Notes under the pieces: generated by a model
The model's input: only the letters and a program-made list of their open reading frames with translations
What the model was told of the DNA's origin: nothing
The model's database searches: none
Source: Caldicoprobacter guelmensis
GTDB taxonomy: Bacteria > Bacillota > Clostridia > Caldicoprobacterales > Caldicoprobacteraceae
Direction: 5' to 3'
Assembly: GCF_016908415.1 (NCBI RefSeq)
Contig: NZ_JAFBDW010000001.1
Location: forward strand, 248,001-312,000
Length of the DNA: 64,000 nucleotides
Part shown: positions 17,828 through 27,272 of the stretch, one piece after another
Layout: the number at the start of each line of letters is the position of its first letter
Numbering within the stretch: the stretch's first letter is position 1
Position numbers and translations under genes: made by a program

Positions 17828-17843
17828 ACATCCCCATCTCCTT

Positions 17844-18380
17844 TTATTGGTTGAGTATATGAATATTCTTGTAAATGTAATCTATGCCCGATATGATGGT
17901 GATGGCCACAGCAAGTGCCAGCGCTACCCTATCAAATGGAAAACCTATCCATTTAAAGGGTATATTGTCAAGCATGATGGCCACTATTGCCACTATTTGA
18001 GTGATGGTTTTGGCCTTGCCCCACCAACTTGCCGCTATGACTATTCCCTCTGAAGCAGCCAACACCCTAAAACCGGTGATTATAAACTCCCTGGTTATTA
18101 TTATGATGGCCACTACCGAGGATATCTTGCCCATCTCCACAAGTATGACTAGAGCTGCTGTTACCAGTATCTTATCTGCGAGAGGGTCAATAAACTTACC
18201 AAAATTGGTGACCTCGTTTCTTTTTCGGGCAATATACCCGTCCACCGTATCGGTACTGGCTGCCACGATAAATATGAGCGCTGCTACAACGTTGCTGTAA
18301 GGAAAGTCGGCAAGCAATAAAGCCATAAATATGGGTACTAACAATATTCTAATAACGGTTATCTTATTTGCTAGATTCAT
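17844..18380 (-). CDS. pgsA: CDP-diacylglycerol-glycerol-3-phosphate 3-phosphatidyltransferase
   Basis: 178 residues from ATG 18380, preferred because GGGGGAAG precedes it and the protein then begins MNLANKITVIRI as in the family; the longer frame to 18401 lies inside rimO. It makes phosphatidylglycerolphosphate at the membrane. The CDP-alcohol phosphotransferase signature D-x2-DG-x2-AR-x8-G-x3-D-x3-D is complete in the segment from DTVDGYIARKRN to FGKFIDPLADK. Several transmembrane helices. The start overlaps the rimO end by 17 bases, so translation is probably coupled. Confidence 0.94.
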   Translation of the reverse strand: MNLANKITVIRILLVPIFMALLLADFPYSNVVAALIFIVAASTDTVDGYIARKRNEVTNFGKFIDPLADKILVTAALVILVEMGKISSVVAIIIITREFIITGFRVLAASEGIVIAASWWGKAKTITQIVAIVAIMLDNIPFKWIGFPFDRVALALAVAITIISGIDYIYKNIHILNQ

Positions 18381-19698
18381 AGTCTTCCCCCAATAAATCA
18401 TATTCGTAAGCCTTGGTTATCTTGACCTCGACAAAGTCGCCGGCTTTAAGTTTTCTGTTGCTCATCACAAATACTTGGCCGTCTATCTCTGGTGCTTCGC
18501 CGTACGACCTGCCAAAATAAATGCCTTCGGAGCTTGTGCCTTCTATGAGCACCTTGCACTCCTGACCGATTCTTTTGCGGTTAAGCCTCTTGGATATTTT
18601 CTGCTGTATGCTCATCAAAATATCCCTTCGAGCCTCTTTTGTTTTTTCGTCCACCTGTTCAGGGAAGTTGGCAGCTGGCGTTCCCTCTTCTCTTGAATAT
18701 GTGAACACCCCCACCCTGCTAAACTGCGATTCTTCTACAAATTCGATCAAGTCCTTGAACTCCTGTTCTCCCTCACCAGGAAATCCCACGATTAGGGAAG
18801 TACGAATGATTATGTCGGGTATTCTTTCCCTCAACTTTATAAGAAGGCTCCGAATTTGCCGTGGATCAGCTGGACGATTCATTTTCTTGAGTATTTTAGG
18901 ATTGATGTGCTGTAGGGGGATATCGATGTAATTGCACACCTTTTCCTCTGAAGCTATGGCATTGATGAGGTCATCGCTCACCCGGTCAGGGTAACAATAA
19001 AGCAGCCTAATCCACACCAGCTCAGGGATTTTAACCAGCTCTTTAAGCAGTTTTGCCAGCGACACGTCTCCTTCCAGGTCTTGACCGTATCTAGTCAAAT
19101 CCTGTCCAACCAGTATTATCTCCTTTACACCCCTGTCCACAAGGGCTTGGGCTTCCTCCAACACCTCATCCATAGGACGGCTAACATGAGGACCTCTGAG
19201 CTGTGGTATGACGCAATAGGTACAGCAGTTGCTACACCCTTCAGATATTTTAAGGTAAGCCGTGTAGGATGGGGTGGTAAGCACCCTGACTATGCCTTTA
19301 ACGTTGGGAAATTTGGGCTTGTTCACAGCCATCAAGCGTTCATGCTTTAACTCGCACTGATTTATTACATCCACAATCTCGTTAAAACGCCCGGTGCCTA
19401 TGACTGCATCCACTTCGGGTATCTCATCCATCAGCTCCTTTGAATAGCGCTGTGCCAGACATCCCGTCACAACCAGCAACCTGCATTTCCCAGCCTTTTT
19501 GTACTCCACATACTCCAGTATGGTTTCTACCGACTCCTCTTTAGCCGGGTCGATAAAGCCGCAAGTATTAACAATTATGACATCTGCTTCTTCGGGTTTA
19601 TTGACGATGGTATGGCCAGCCTGAGAAAGCAACCCCAGCATGACCTCCGCATCAACCCTGTTTTTGTCGCATCCAAGAGAGACCATTCCTATCTTCAT
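18364..19698 (-). CDS. rimO: Ribosomal protein S12 methylthiotransferase
   Basis: 444 residues. Radical-SAM enzyme that methylthiolates Asp of ribosomal protein S12. The N-terminal UPF0004 domain carries conserved cysteines (SLGCDKNRVD and later NTCGF and GCLAQRY). The radical-SAM Cx3Cx2C motif is GCSNCCTYCVIPQ near residue 150, and a C-terminal TRAM domain ends the protein. SLGCDKNRVD distinguishes RimO from MiaB. It sits between spoIIIE and pgsA, the usual clostridial order. Confidence 0.95.
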   Translation of the reverse strand: MKIGMVSLGCDKNRVDAEVMLGLLSQAGHTIVNKPEEADVIIVNTCGFIDPAKEESVETILEYVEYKKAGKCRLLVVTGCLAQRYSKELMDEIPEVDAVIGTGRFNEIVDVINQCELKHERLMAVNKPKFPNVKGIVRVLTTPSYTAYLKISEGCSNCCTYCVIPQLRGPHVSRPMDEVLEEAQALVDRGVKEIILVGQDLTRYGQDLEGDVSLAKLLKELVKIPELVWIRLLYCYPDRVSDDLINAIASEEKVCNYIDIPLQHINPKILKKMNRPADPRQIRSLLIKLRERIPDIIIRTSLIVGFPGEGEQEFKDLIEFVEESQFSRVGVFTYSREEGTPAANFPEQVDEKTKEARRDILMSIQQKISKRLNRKRIGQECKVLIEGTSSEGIYFGRSYGEAPEIDGQVFVMSNRKLKAGDFVEVKITKAYEYDLLGEDYESSK

Positions 19699-19718
19699 TG
19701 GGTAGAATACGCAACCTC

Positions 19719-21926
19719 CTATTTTGCATCCTTGTACAGCCTTTCAAATTCTTCGCGGGTTATGAGAACGCTTCGGGGCTTACTGCCTTCAAAACCGCTC
19801 ACTATTCCCCGTGCCTCCATTTCATCTATAAGCCGGGCTGCACGTGCATAGCCTATGCGCAGCCGCCTTTGCAACATAGAAATAGATGCTTGTCCGGCTT
19901 CTATGACAATTTCTATGGCCTCAGGCAACAACTCGTCATGCTCGCCTAAGTTATGCGATTTCCCATCATCCTCCTCGACCTTCTCCATGGCGTCAGCATC
20001 ATAGAGAGGAGCGCCATTTTGGCTCTTAATGTACTCAACAACCGCTTTTACCTCTTTCTCTGAAATGAAACATCCTTGAACCCTTATGGGTTTATTGACG
20101 CCCACCGGATAAAACAGCATGTCGCCACGCCCCAACAGTTTCTCAGCCCCGTTCATGTCCAGTATAGTCCTTGAATCAACCTGTGAAGAAACCGCAAAAG
20201 CGATACGCGATGGGATGTTCGCCTTTATAAGCCCGGTAATAACGTCCACTGATGGCCTTTGCGTGGCAATCACCAGATGGATTCCTGCAGCCCGCGCCAT
20301 TTGTGCCAGGCGGCATATGGCATCTTCCACTTCAGAAGGTGAAACCATCATCAGGTCAGCAAGCTCATCTATGATTACCACTATCTGTGGCAGGCGTTCA
20401 TCCTCGCTTTCCACAATGCTGTTGTAACCTTCTATATCCTTTACCCCGGCATCGGCAAACAGGTTGTAGCGCGATACCATCTCCTGTACCGCCCAATTGA
20501 GAGCTCCGGCCGCTTTTTTGGGATTGGTCACAACCGGTATTAGCAGGTGTGGAATGCCGTTATAGTGGTTAAGCTCCACAACCTTCGGGTCCACCATGAT
20601 GAATTTAACCTCTCGAGGCGAAGCCTTGTAGAGTATGCTTACTATAATGGTGTTTATACACACGCTTTTACCAGATCCTGTGGCTCCGGCTATAAGCAGG
20701 TGGGGCATCCTGGCAATATCGGCAATGATGTTTTTACCGGCTATGTCCTTGCCCAAAGCCACCGCCAACTTGGAAGGGTGAAAGATGAACTCCTCTGAGC
20801 CCAGCACTTCCCTCAATAAAACGGGTGAGACATCCCGATTGGGTACCTCAATCCCAACAGCTGCTTTACCCGGGATGGGGGCTTCTATTCGTACCGATGG
20901 AGCCGCCAGGTTGAGCGCTATGTCATCGGCCAGGCTGACGATCCTGCTCACCTTTACCCCCGGAGCGGGCTGAAGCTCATACCTGGTGATGACTGGCCCT
21001 CGGCTTATCTGCGTAACCTTTGCACTGACACCAAAGCTGCTTAAAGTCTCCTCAAGCAATTTGGCATTGCTCTCGGCTATTTTGTCCTGTTCCCTATCAT
21101 TGGAGCTGGCAGGGGGCAACTTTAGCAAGTCCAGTGGAGGGATTATGTACCCCTCTTTCTGCAGCGCTTCTAGGCGAGCATTCTGGGGCTGTGCTTCCTG
21201 TTGCTGATTTCCATCCTTGCCTTCCCGCTTTTTCGCCCTCTGCCTTGTAAGCGGTAGTGCCTCGTTTTTTTGTTCAAATGCTACATTGAGCGGACGCAGG
21301 TCTTCACCATTCTTTTTCTTAAATTCCTCAACAGGTATGGTTTTCCCTACAAAGGGCTTACACCGCTTATGAAGCACCGGTTTTATAGAGCTGTATATGT
21401 TATGCCCCATGTCCCTAAGCGACAAGTTGGTCAGCAGCAGCAGGTTGATGACCACAAAAGCGCCTAAAAGCACGTAGCTGCCTGCCAGGCCAAACAGCTT
21501 GTATATAGCAAACGCAAAGGGAGCCAGCAATGCCCCACTACCTTTAACCTCTTGCCCTTTAATGTAGGACGAATGTACAAAAGTTGTTATACTGGTCCAA
21601 TCAAAATGGCTAAAGTACGATATATGAGTGATTGACATTACAAATACCACGGTAAGGACAATGAGCAAAAGCTTTAGCTTGTTTACCCTCTTGCGATAAG
21701 CCAGTATGGTTAGCATACCGGATATAACCAGCAGGAGCGGGATGGCGTACCCGACAAGGCCAAATAACCCCATGACCATCTGCTTGAGGTATTTACCCAC
21801 AATGCCCGCCTGATTGGTATATATGCTTATAAGCGCAAAAAGGCCTACCCCAATCAGCAATACTCCTATCACTTCATGGTATATTCGGCTATCGCTTTTT
21901 GAGCTCCTTTCTTTCTTCTTCGACAT
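19719..21926 (-). CDS. spoIIIE: DNA translocase FtsK/SpoIIIE
   Basis: 735 residues. It pumps chromosomal DNA through the septum at division or sporulation. There are four N-terminal transmembrane segments within the first ~180 residues, a short charged linker, the alpha/beta motor with Walker A AGATGSGKSVCIN near residue 415 and Walker B IVVIIDELADLMM near 515, and a C-terminal winged-helix gamma domain (LLPEAIEIVIEAGQASIS...) that reads KOPS/SRS sites. Only one FtsK-type gene is in the window, so FtsK and SpoIIIE roles cannot be separated; the neighbourhood (tepA-ylzJ upstream, rimO downstream) matches Bacillus spoIIIE. Confidence 0.94.
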   Translation of the reverse strand: MSKKKERSSKSDSRIYHEVIGVLLIGVGLFALISIYTNQAGIVGKYLKQMVMGLFGLVGYAIPLLLVISGMLTILAYRKRVNKLKLLLIVLTVVFVMSITHISYFSHFDWTSITTFVHSSYIKGQEVKGSGALLAPFAFAIYKLFGLAGSYVLLGAFVVINLLLLTNLSLRDMGHNIYSSIKPVLHKRCKPFVGKTIPVEEFKKKNGEDLRPLNVAFEQKNEALPLTRQRAKKREGKDGNQQQEAQPQNARLEALQKEGYIIPPLDLLKLPPASSNDREQDKIAESNAKLLEETLSSFGVSAKVTQISRGPVITRYELQPAPGVKVSRIVSLADDIALNLAAPSVRIEAPIPGKAAVGIEVPNRDVSPVLLREVLGSEEFIFHPSKLAVALGKDIAGKNIIADIARMPHLLIAGATGSGKSVCINTIIVSILYKASPREVKFIMVDPKVVELNHYNGIPHLLIPVVTNPKKAAGALNWAVQEMVSRYNLFADAGVKDIEGYNSIVESEDERLPQIVVIIDELADLMMVSPSEVEDAICRLAQMARAAGIHLVIATQRPSVDVITGLIKANIPSRIAFAVSSQVDSRTILDMNGAEKLLGRGDMLFYPVGVNKPIRVQGCFISEKEVKAVVEYIKSQNGAPLYDADAMEKVEEDDGKSHNLGEHDELLPEAIEIVIEAGQASISMLQRRLRIGYARAARLIDEMEARGIVSGFEGSKPRSVLITREEFERLYKDAK

Positions 21927-21982
21927 TCGAAATCACCCTTGTATTAATATTCTACACCATCCCTTGTAATTCCTGCTACCTT

Positions 21983-22825
21983 TTACGCCACAAACCACGT
22001 ATATATAATGGTCAGGATGCCCAGTCCCCAGCAATAATAAGAAAAATAGTTGAGCTTCTTTTTTTGCAATGCCGAGATCAAGAGATGAATGGCTAGATAC
22101 CCTGACACAGCCGCAGCCAAAAAGCCTGCCAGTACCGGCATAACTTCATGTATGGCTGATGCACTCTCGAAAGCGTCCTTGCCTTCCAACACTACCGCTC
22201 CCAATATTGCGGGGATAGACAGCAGAAACGAGAAGCGCGTGGCCAGCTCACGGCTTAAGCCCCTGATAAGCCCTCCAAAGATGGTGGCCCCCGAACGCGA
22301 TATACCGGGGGTGATGGCCAGCCCCTGCATGAGGCCAACGGTTACCGCATCTAGAGGGGTCATGTTCTTTAAGTCTTTTCTGCCGCCCACTATACCGTTG
22401 GCTATCCACAATAGTATGCCGGTAACAATAAGTTCAAAGCCAACAAAATCAGCAGTTTCAAACAGCCTAGAAAACAAGTCATTGAAAATTATTCCGATGA
22501 GAGCGGTGGGTATGGTGGCTATTATTATCATGACCATAAGAACCCTATAAGGCCTTGAATGATCGAGCAGTTTGGGATTTTTGCCCCTTATGTAATCTCC
22601 TATCAGTACAAAAAATTCGCTTATGAGACTTAAAACATCCCTCCAGTAATATATAAGTACTGCCACTAAGGTGCCCACATGGAGTATTACATCAAAAGCC
22701 AGGCTTGCACCTTCAATCTTGAAAACCTCCTGCGCTATAACCAGGTGTCCTGAACTGCTTATTGGCAAAAACTCTGTAAGCCCTTGCAGTATTCCAAGAA
22801 AGATTGCGTACAAAAGGCTCAACAA
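21983..22825 (-). CDS. uppP: Undecaprenyl-diphosphatase (BacA/UppP)
   Basis: 280 residues. Integral membrane phosphatase that recycles undecaprenyl pyrophosphate for peptidoglycan synthesis and confers bacitracin tolerance. Both family motifs are present: GLTEFLPISSSGHL near residues 15-28 and PGISRSGATI near 168. About eight hydrophobic helices. It is inserted between ylzJ and spoIIIE, a position not seen in Bacillus. Confidence 0.96.
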   Translation of the reverse strand: MLSLLYAIFLGILQGLTEFLPISSSGHLVIAQEVFKIEGASLAFDVILHVGTLVAVLIYYWRDVLSLISEFFVLIGDYIRGKNPKLLDHSRPYRVLMVMIIIATIPTALIGIIFNDLFSRLFETADFVGFELIVTGILLWIANGIVGGRKDLKNMTPLDAVTVGLMQGLAITPGISRSGATIFGGLIRGLSRELATRFSFLLSIPAILGAVVLEGKDAFESASAIHEVMPVLAGFLAAAVSGYLAIHLLISALQKKKLNYFSYYCWGLGILTIIYTWFVA

Positions 22826-22908
22826 ATTCGCCTCCCCTACTCAATTAATGAACGTTATCATTATATCACTCTTCAAACAAGAATGCCATATGGATTTAAT
22901 AATGAACA

Positions 22909-22934
22909 AGCCCAGGCATTCGTTTACCTGGGCT
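22909..22934 (-). terminator. Possible weak terminator after ylzJ
   Basis: Perfect 8-bp stem AGCCCAGG / CCTGGGCT with a 10-base loop just past the ylzJ stop; the T-tract after it on the minus strand is poor, so termination may be partial. Confidence 0.5.
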
Positions 22935-22951
22935 TTACAAGAGTAGAAATG

Positions 22952-23173
22952 CTATATTTTAGGTTCAAGCCGTATTAGGGTTCCTGGCTGCAGCTTGGGG
23001 TTTAAATAATCAAACGGATTGGTGCTCAATATTCGGTTGATTTGATACTTTTGTTCCCCGGCGGGCAACACCTCTAGCTTTACGTTATTCCATTCTATAA
23101 TGCGGGCATCAGATATTTGGCCCGTAAAGTTGCCAAATACGAATTGGAGAGGGACGATGGTGTGCAGTATCAA
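22952..23173 (-). CDS. ylzJ: YlzJ-like protein
   Basis: 73 residues, similar to the small YlzJ-like family encoded next to tepA in Bacillus and clostridia; function unknown. It starts with TTG at 23173 overlapping the tepA stop (TTGA), so it should be translationally coupled. The sequence MILHTIVPLQFVFG followed by the conserved RLLSTNPxDYLNP-like stretch (here RILSTNPFDYLNP) supports the assignment. Confidence 0.85.
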   Translation of the reverse strand: MILHTIVPLQFVFGNFTGQISDARIIEWNNVKLEVLPAGEQKYQINRILSTNPFDYLNPKLQPGTLIRLEPKI

Positions 23174-23898
23174 TGCATATCTCCCCCTTGGCTTTGGGAT
23201 ATCAACTCTCTGAGCTTTGACATGGCTTCTTTAACGCCCCCCACATAGTCTATTATTCCGCATCGCACCGCTTCTTCACCAATGAGCACCGTTCCCACAT
23301 CGCTCGATAGCCCACCCGTCCCTACAAGCAACTCATTCAGCTTTTCTTTCGTGATCCTCGAGTGGCGCACAATGAAGTCCACTACCCTGTCTTGCATCCT
23401 GTTTAAGTATTCATAGGTCTGAGGTATCCCTACCACCAGTCCGGTCATGCGTATGGGGTGAATAGTCATGGTAGCGCTGGGGGCGATGAAAGAGCAGTTG
23501 GCGCTGACAGCCAAGGGCACACCTATGCTGTGTCCTCCCCCTAAGACCAGGGATACCGTGGGTTTGGACATTGTGCTTATCATTTCAGCTATTGCCAAGC
23601 CGGCTTCCACGTCTCCCCCTACGGTATTTAAAATGAGCAGTAACCCCTTGATGTTTTTGCTTTCCTCTATTGCAACCAGCTGGGGGATGACGTGTTCATA
23701 CTTTGTGGTTTTGTTTTGAGGTGGTAACGCTATATGCCCCTCTATTTGGCCTATGATGGTCAGGCAGTGAATATCGCTGTTCAATTCCAGCGGCCCCGAT
23801 ACAGTCCCAAATTCCTTTATATTGCCTGCCTGAGGATATATAAAAGGCTCTCTTTCATCAGCGTATTCTGTTGTGGGTTTTTCATTTTGGTTAAACAT
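23170..23898 (-). CDS. tepA: ClpP-like protease TepA (translocation-enhancing protein)
   Basis: 242 residues from ATG 23898, chosen because GGAGG ends 5 bases before it; the frame is open back to 23973 but no family sequence precedes. It has the ClpP/crotonase fold of Clp peptidases: the nucleophile Ser in GGGHSIGVPLA and the catalytic His in MTIHPIRM are both present. Family members in Bacillus have been implicated in protein export and in spore development. No signal peptide, so cytosolic. Coupled to ylzJ. Confidence 0.9.
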   Translation of the reverse strand: MFNQNEKPTTEYADEREPFIYPQAGNIKEFGTVSGPLELNSDIHCLTIIGQIEGHIALPPQNKTTKYEHVIPQLVAIEESKNIKGLLLILNTVGGDVEAGLAIAEMISTMSKPTVSLVLGGGHSIGVPLAVSANCSFIAPSATMTIHPIRMTGLVVGIPQTYEYLNRMQDRVVDFIVRHSRITKEKLNELLVGTGGLSSDVGTVLIGEEAVRCGIIDYVGGVKEAMSKLRELISQSQGGDMH

Positions 23899-23982
23899 GG
23901 CACCCTCCATAAGCAAATAAGTAATCCACCAATTGAAATTGCCTTTTTCATAAGGGTAGTATTTCCTAAACAAGCATAAAAA

Positions 23983-24005
23983 ATGAGCCTTTAATTAAGG
24001 CTCAT
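23983..24005 (-). terminator. dapG terminator
   Basis: ATGAGCCTT / AAGGCTCAT with a five-base loop, overlapping the dapG stop codon; a short T-run follows on the minus strand. Confidence 0.75.
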
Positions 24006-25222
24006 CGAGCATGCAATTTAAATTCGTCATGTAACGCCATCAATGCTTTTGCGGTATCTTCTCCTTTTATAAGGCAGGAAATGGTGGTATGGGAATCGGC
24101 GGTTTGAAGCACTTGTATCTGGTTTTTGACCAAGGCCTTTAGGACCCTGGCCATCACCCCTGGAACGCCTCTCATTCTGTTGCCTATGGCCGATATCTTG
24201 CTGCAGTTGTGTATCATGGAATACCGACACATGAGTGGTTCAAAGATGCTTTTGGCCTTGTCTGCATCATTGCCGTCTATAGTGAATATCATCTTATCCG
24301 GGAATACATTGATGAGGTCAATGCTTATACCATTCTCAGCCAGCCGACTTAAGATGATATTTTGGAACTCGGGATTTACGTTCTCTATTAAGACCTGTGT
24401 CCTGTTGAGCATATGAGATATGCTGGTGACTACCTGATTGGGGTCATACTCCGTATCTTGAGCGTAGTTGCCCTCATCATATGATGAAACTATGGTGCCC
24501 GGTCCATTGCCGTTGATGTTTTTGATGATGAGCGGTATGCTGCAGCTCATGGCTATTTCGACGGCTTTAGGATGAATTACTTTGGCGCCTTGGTCGGCCA
24601 TTTGGAAAACCTCGGAATAGGTCAGGTGCTTTAGCACAGTAGCGTTTGGTACCAGCCTGGGGTCAGCTGTCATGATTCCGTCTACGTCAGTGTATATCTC
24701 CACAAAGGAAGCGGAAAGAGCTTTACCGAGTGCGGCAGCTGTGGTGTCGCTGCCACCCCTTCCAAGGGTAGTTATGTCACCGCCCTCGGTAACACCCTGA
24801 AATCCTGCTACAACGGGTATTTTACCCATCTCAAGGTACATGTATATTCTGTCGGGGTTTATCCTCAATATGTTGGCGCTACCGAAGTTATTATCGGTAA
24901 TAATGCCCGCCTGCCCTCCTGTCAATGCCACAGCCTCGTATCCCTTTGCCCTTAAAGCGTTTACCATAATGACGCTGGATATGATTTCGCCGCAGGACAT
25001 GAGCAGGTCTAATTCCCTGGGATGAGTATCTACGTGCTCATTTTTTGCAAGAGCTATGAGTGTATCGGTGGCATAGGGCGCTCCATTGCGTCCCATGGCC
25101 GATACCACCACCACAGGATGATAACCGCTCTTCCTTGCATTTATCACCTTTTGGACGGCTTTGGCTCGCACATCGGGGGTAGCTACAGAGGTACCTCCAA
25201 ATTTTTGTACTATAACCTTCAT
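24002..25222 (-). CDS. dapG: Aspartate kinase (DapG type)
   Basis: About 406 residues from ATG 25222 (protein begins MKVIVQKFGGTSV). It phosphorylates aspartate, the first step toward lysine, diaminopimelate and dipicolinate. The kinase motif KFGGTSVATPDVR and the TLGRGGSDTTAAALG region are intact; the last ~140 residues hold two ACT domains for allosteric control. The neighbours dpaA and dpaB point to the sporulation isoform feeding dipicolinate. The genes asd and dapA, which accompany it in Bacillus, are absent here. Confidence 0.94.
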   Translation of the reverse strand: MKVIVQKFGGTSVATPDVRAKAVQKVINARKSGYHPVVVVSAMGRNGAPYATDTLIALAKNEHVDTHPRELDLLMSCGEIISSVIMVNALRAKGYEAVALTGGQAGIITDNNFGSANILRINPDRIYMYLEMGKIPVVAGFQGVTEGGDITTLGRGGSDTTAAALGKALSASFVEIYTDVDGIMTADPRLVPNATVLKHLTYSEVFQMADQGAKVIHPKAVEIAMSCSIPLIIKNINGNGPGTIVSSYDEGNYAQDTEYDPNQVVTSISHMLNRTQVLIENVNPEFQNIILSRLAENGISIDLINVFPDKMIFTIDGNDADKAKSIFEPLMCRYSMIHNCSKISAIGNRMRGVPGVMARVLKALVKNQIQVLQTADSHTTISCLIKGEDTAKALMALHDEFKLHAR

Positions 25223-25255
25223 TTTTTTATTCCCCCCCATATTTTGATCGTATTT

Positions 25256-25846
25256 CTATTCTTTCTTCTCAAGAAGTACCGGTTGAATCTGCTTTCCTTC
25301 AAGCGCAAGTAGTATGGTATCTATTATTTTATCCATATCGGCAATTAAAGAATTGGGTTTGTTGTATGGGTCGTCCTGATAAAAAGGAACCAAGTATATG
25401 TTCTTTATGTTCATGATTTGACCTAAGTTTTTAGCATTGTTACCTAGAGCGTCGTTGGTGGATATGGCTATAACTACCGGCCTTTGGTTGCGAAGGTGCG
25501 CCTTGGCAGCCATCAGCACTGGCGTATCGGTAATACCGTTGACCAGCTTAGCTAGGGTATTACCCGTACAGGGCGCTATAACCACCACATCCAACAGCTT
25601 TTTGGGACCTATGGGTTCGGCGTCAACTATATTTGTAATGGCTTTACGCCCGGTAATGGTTTCTACCTTTTGCCTGAAATCGGCGGCTGCGGTAAATCGC
25701 GTATCTGTCGACGCGACGGCATATGAGAAGATGGGATACACTTCAGCGCCTTCGTCGACTATTTTTTGTAGCGCAATGAGCACCTTGTCAAATGTGCAGA
25801 AAGACCCTGTAACGCAAAAACCTATTTTCAAGCCTTTAAGCTTCAT
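25256..25846 (-). CDS. dpaB: Dipicolinate synthase subunit B
   Basis: 196 residues, flavoprotein family (SpoVFB). With DpaA it oxidises dihydrodipicolinate pathway intermediate to dipicolinic acid in the mother cell. It begins GLKIGFCVTGSFCTFDK and contains VVIAPCTGNTLAKL, typical of the FMN-binding fold. Start is 2 bases after the dpaA stop. Confidence 0.95.
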   Translation of the reverse strand: MKLKGLKIGFCVTGSFCTFDKVLIALQKIVDEGAEVYPIFSYAVASTDTRFTAAADFRQKVETITGRKAITNIVDAEPIGPKKLLDVVVIAPCTGNTLAKLVNGITDTPVLMAAKAHLRNQRPVVIAISTNDALGNNAKNLGQIMNIKNIYLVPFYQDDPYNKPNSLIADMDKIIDTILLALEGKQIQPVLLEKKE

Positions 25847-25848
25847 GC

Positions 25849-26745
25849 CTACAACCCCCTTATTATACCGAGTTTTTGAGACCTTTCTATCAATTCTTTT
25901 ATCACCTGATACACTATTCTTCCGGCAGTTTTGGGTGCAACTATGCCTGGAAGGCTGAGTTCAAGATAAGCCCTTATGCCAAATTCCTTTGCGGCTTCAA
26001 AGTCAGTACCACCCGGAGCTGAAGCGAGGTCGATGATTACAGCATCCTTATCCACCTTTTTAAGCCTCTCACGAGTGAGTACGAGATGTGGAATTGTATT
26101 GAATATTACCTGTTGTGAACTCAAGACGGAATCCAGATCATCGAGATGAACGCCGTTGTAACCGTTTTCGTATATCCAAGCCAGGTCTTCTGGCTTTCGC
26201 GCCTCTACCGTTACCCTCGCTCCTATGCCTTTTAGCATCCTGGCCAGACACCTTCCAATCCTTCCATAACCCAATACCAGCACATTTGCTCCATGAAGGG
26301 TTATATCGGTTTTCTCCATGGCACGTTGGATAGCGCCTTCGGCAGTTGGGATGGCATTGAGTATGGCAAAGGATTCTTCCTCCAGGATGTCAAAAAAGCG
26401 TATGTTCTTTTCTTCAGCCTGCTTTTTTATATCATGGTCAGCTTTACCCAAGATGATAATGGTGGGTGGTTCCACCTTTTTCATGACCTGTTCGAGAATT
26501 ATGGACTGCGGGTCAGATGGTATGTTTATATAGCCGTACTTGTTTTTATATGGTATAGGGAGTATAAGGGCGTGACAGATAAAGCAGTCGTCTTCTAAAT
26601 TGTTGTATACCTTTATGCTATCGCTGGGGATGTCCTTAAACCCCATTGCTTTTACAATAAAACCTTCCTTGACTGCCATGTTCATGGCTTCAATTTGCCT
26701 GGCGTCGCCGCCTATAAATGTAAGTACAATCTGATTGCCAGCCAT
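25849..26745 (-). CDS. dpaA: Dipicolinate synthase subunit A
   Basis: 298 residues (SpoVFA). An NAD(P)-binding Rossmann motif VLGYGRIGRCLARML lies near residue 155. It makes spore dipicolinic acid with DpaB. First gene of the dpaA-dpaB-dapG unit, with GGAGG before ATG 26745 and a candidate mother-cell promoter at 26771-26797. Confidence 0.96.
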   Translation of the reverse strand: MAGNQIVLTFIGGDARQIEAMNMAVKEGFIVKAMGFKDIPSDSIKVYNNLEDDCFICHALILPIPYKNKYGYINIPSDPQSIILEQVMKKVEPPTIIILGKADHDIKKQAEEKNIRFFDILEEESFAILNAIPTAEGAIQRAMEKTDITLHGANVLVLGYGRIGRCLARMLKGIGARVTVEARKPEDLAWIYENGYNGVHLDDLDSVLSSQQVIFNTIPHLVLTRERLKKVDKDAVIIDLASAPGGTDFEAAKEFGIRAYLELSLPGIVAPKTAGRIVYQVIKELIERSQKLGIIRGL

Positions 26746-26770
26746 TTAACCGCCTCCTTTCCGGTAATAC

Positions 26771-26797
26771 ATTGTATGAAACAACGTGAAATATAGT
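26771..26797 (-). promoter_or_regulatory. Candidate sigma-K/sigma-E promoter of dpaA
   Basis: Minus strand AC, 17 bases, CATACAAT, about 25 bases before the start codon. The AC and CATA elements with this spacing fit sigma-K; CATACAAT also equals a sigma-E -10. The matching Bacillus operon (spoVF) is sigma-K dependent. Confidence 0.5.
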
Positions 26798-26874
26798 GCA
26801 AGATAGCCTATTGAAAAGTTTTTACGGATATACCACCATATACACTTTTTGAGTGTACTACGGAATAAAAAAAT

Positions 26875-26892
26875 GGAGGCTATTCAGCCTCC
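26875..26892 (-). terminator. Terminator of the dUTPase-like gene
   Basis: GGAGGCT / AGCCTCC with a four-base loop, followed on the minus strand by ATTTTTTT; it overlaps the end of the coding region. Confidence 0.85.
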
Positions 26893-27245
26893 CATTCGTA
26901 ACCGGTCTTTTTAGATCTACCCTCTTGCCGAGCAAAGTTCTCCTGGTTTTTTATAAGGTATGCCTGGTACAGGTCATCAGCAGTCATCCCTACCTTTATA
27001 CACATACTGATAAAAAAGTGAAGTATATCCACCAGCTCTTCCTTCACAGCATTATAGTCTATTTCCTTTGGGTTTTTCCACCACTTGAAATTGACCTCAT
27101 TTAAAAGCTCGCCGAGCTCTGAAACTATAGCAAGCACCTCTTTTTGTATCCACTCTTCTGGTTTGATATGACCCAGATTGCGCTTCTCAATTAAAGCCTG
27201 GTCAAACTTCGCCTGAAGTTCAAATATGTGTTCCAGCCTGTCCAT
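26880..27245 (-). CDS. All-alpha NTP pyrophosphatase, dUTPase-2 like
   Basis: 121 residues. It resembles the dimeric all-alpha dUTPase family (MazG superfolds): magnesium-binding helices show E-x2-E in SELGELLNE and the E-x2-D pattern in KEELVDILHFF. Conserved aromatic FKWWKNPK lies between them. It probably hydrolyses dUTP (and dUDP) to dUMP; a house-cleaning role on another nucleotide is possible. It lies 27 bases downstream of the carboxymuconolactone decarboxylase-like gene, likely cotranscribed. Confidence 0.78.
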   Translation of the reverse strand: MDRLEHIFELQAKFDQALIEKRNLGHIKPEEWIQKEVLAIVSELGELLNEVNFKWWKNPKEIDYNAVKEELVDILHFFISMCIKVGMTADDLYQAYLIKNQENFARQEGRSKKTGYEWEAE

Positions 27246-27272
27246 CTTTTGTTACTCCCTTAAAATTGAGTT

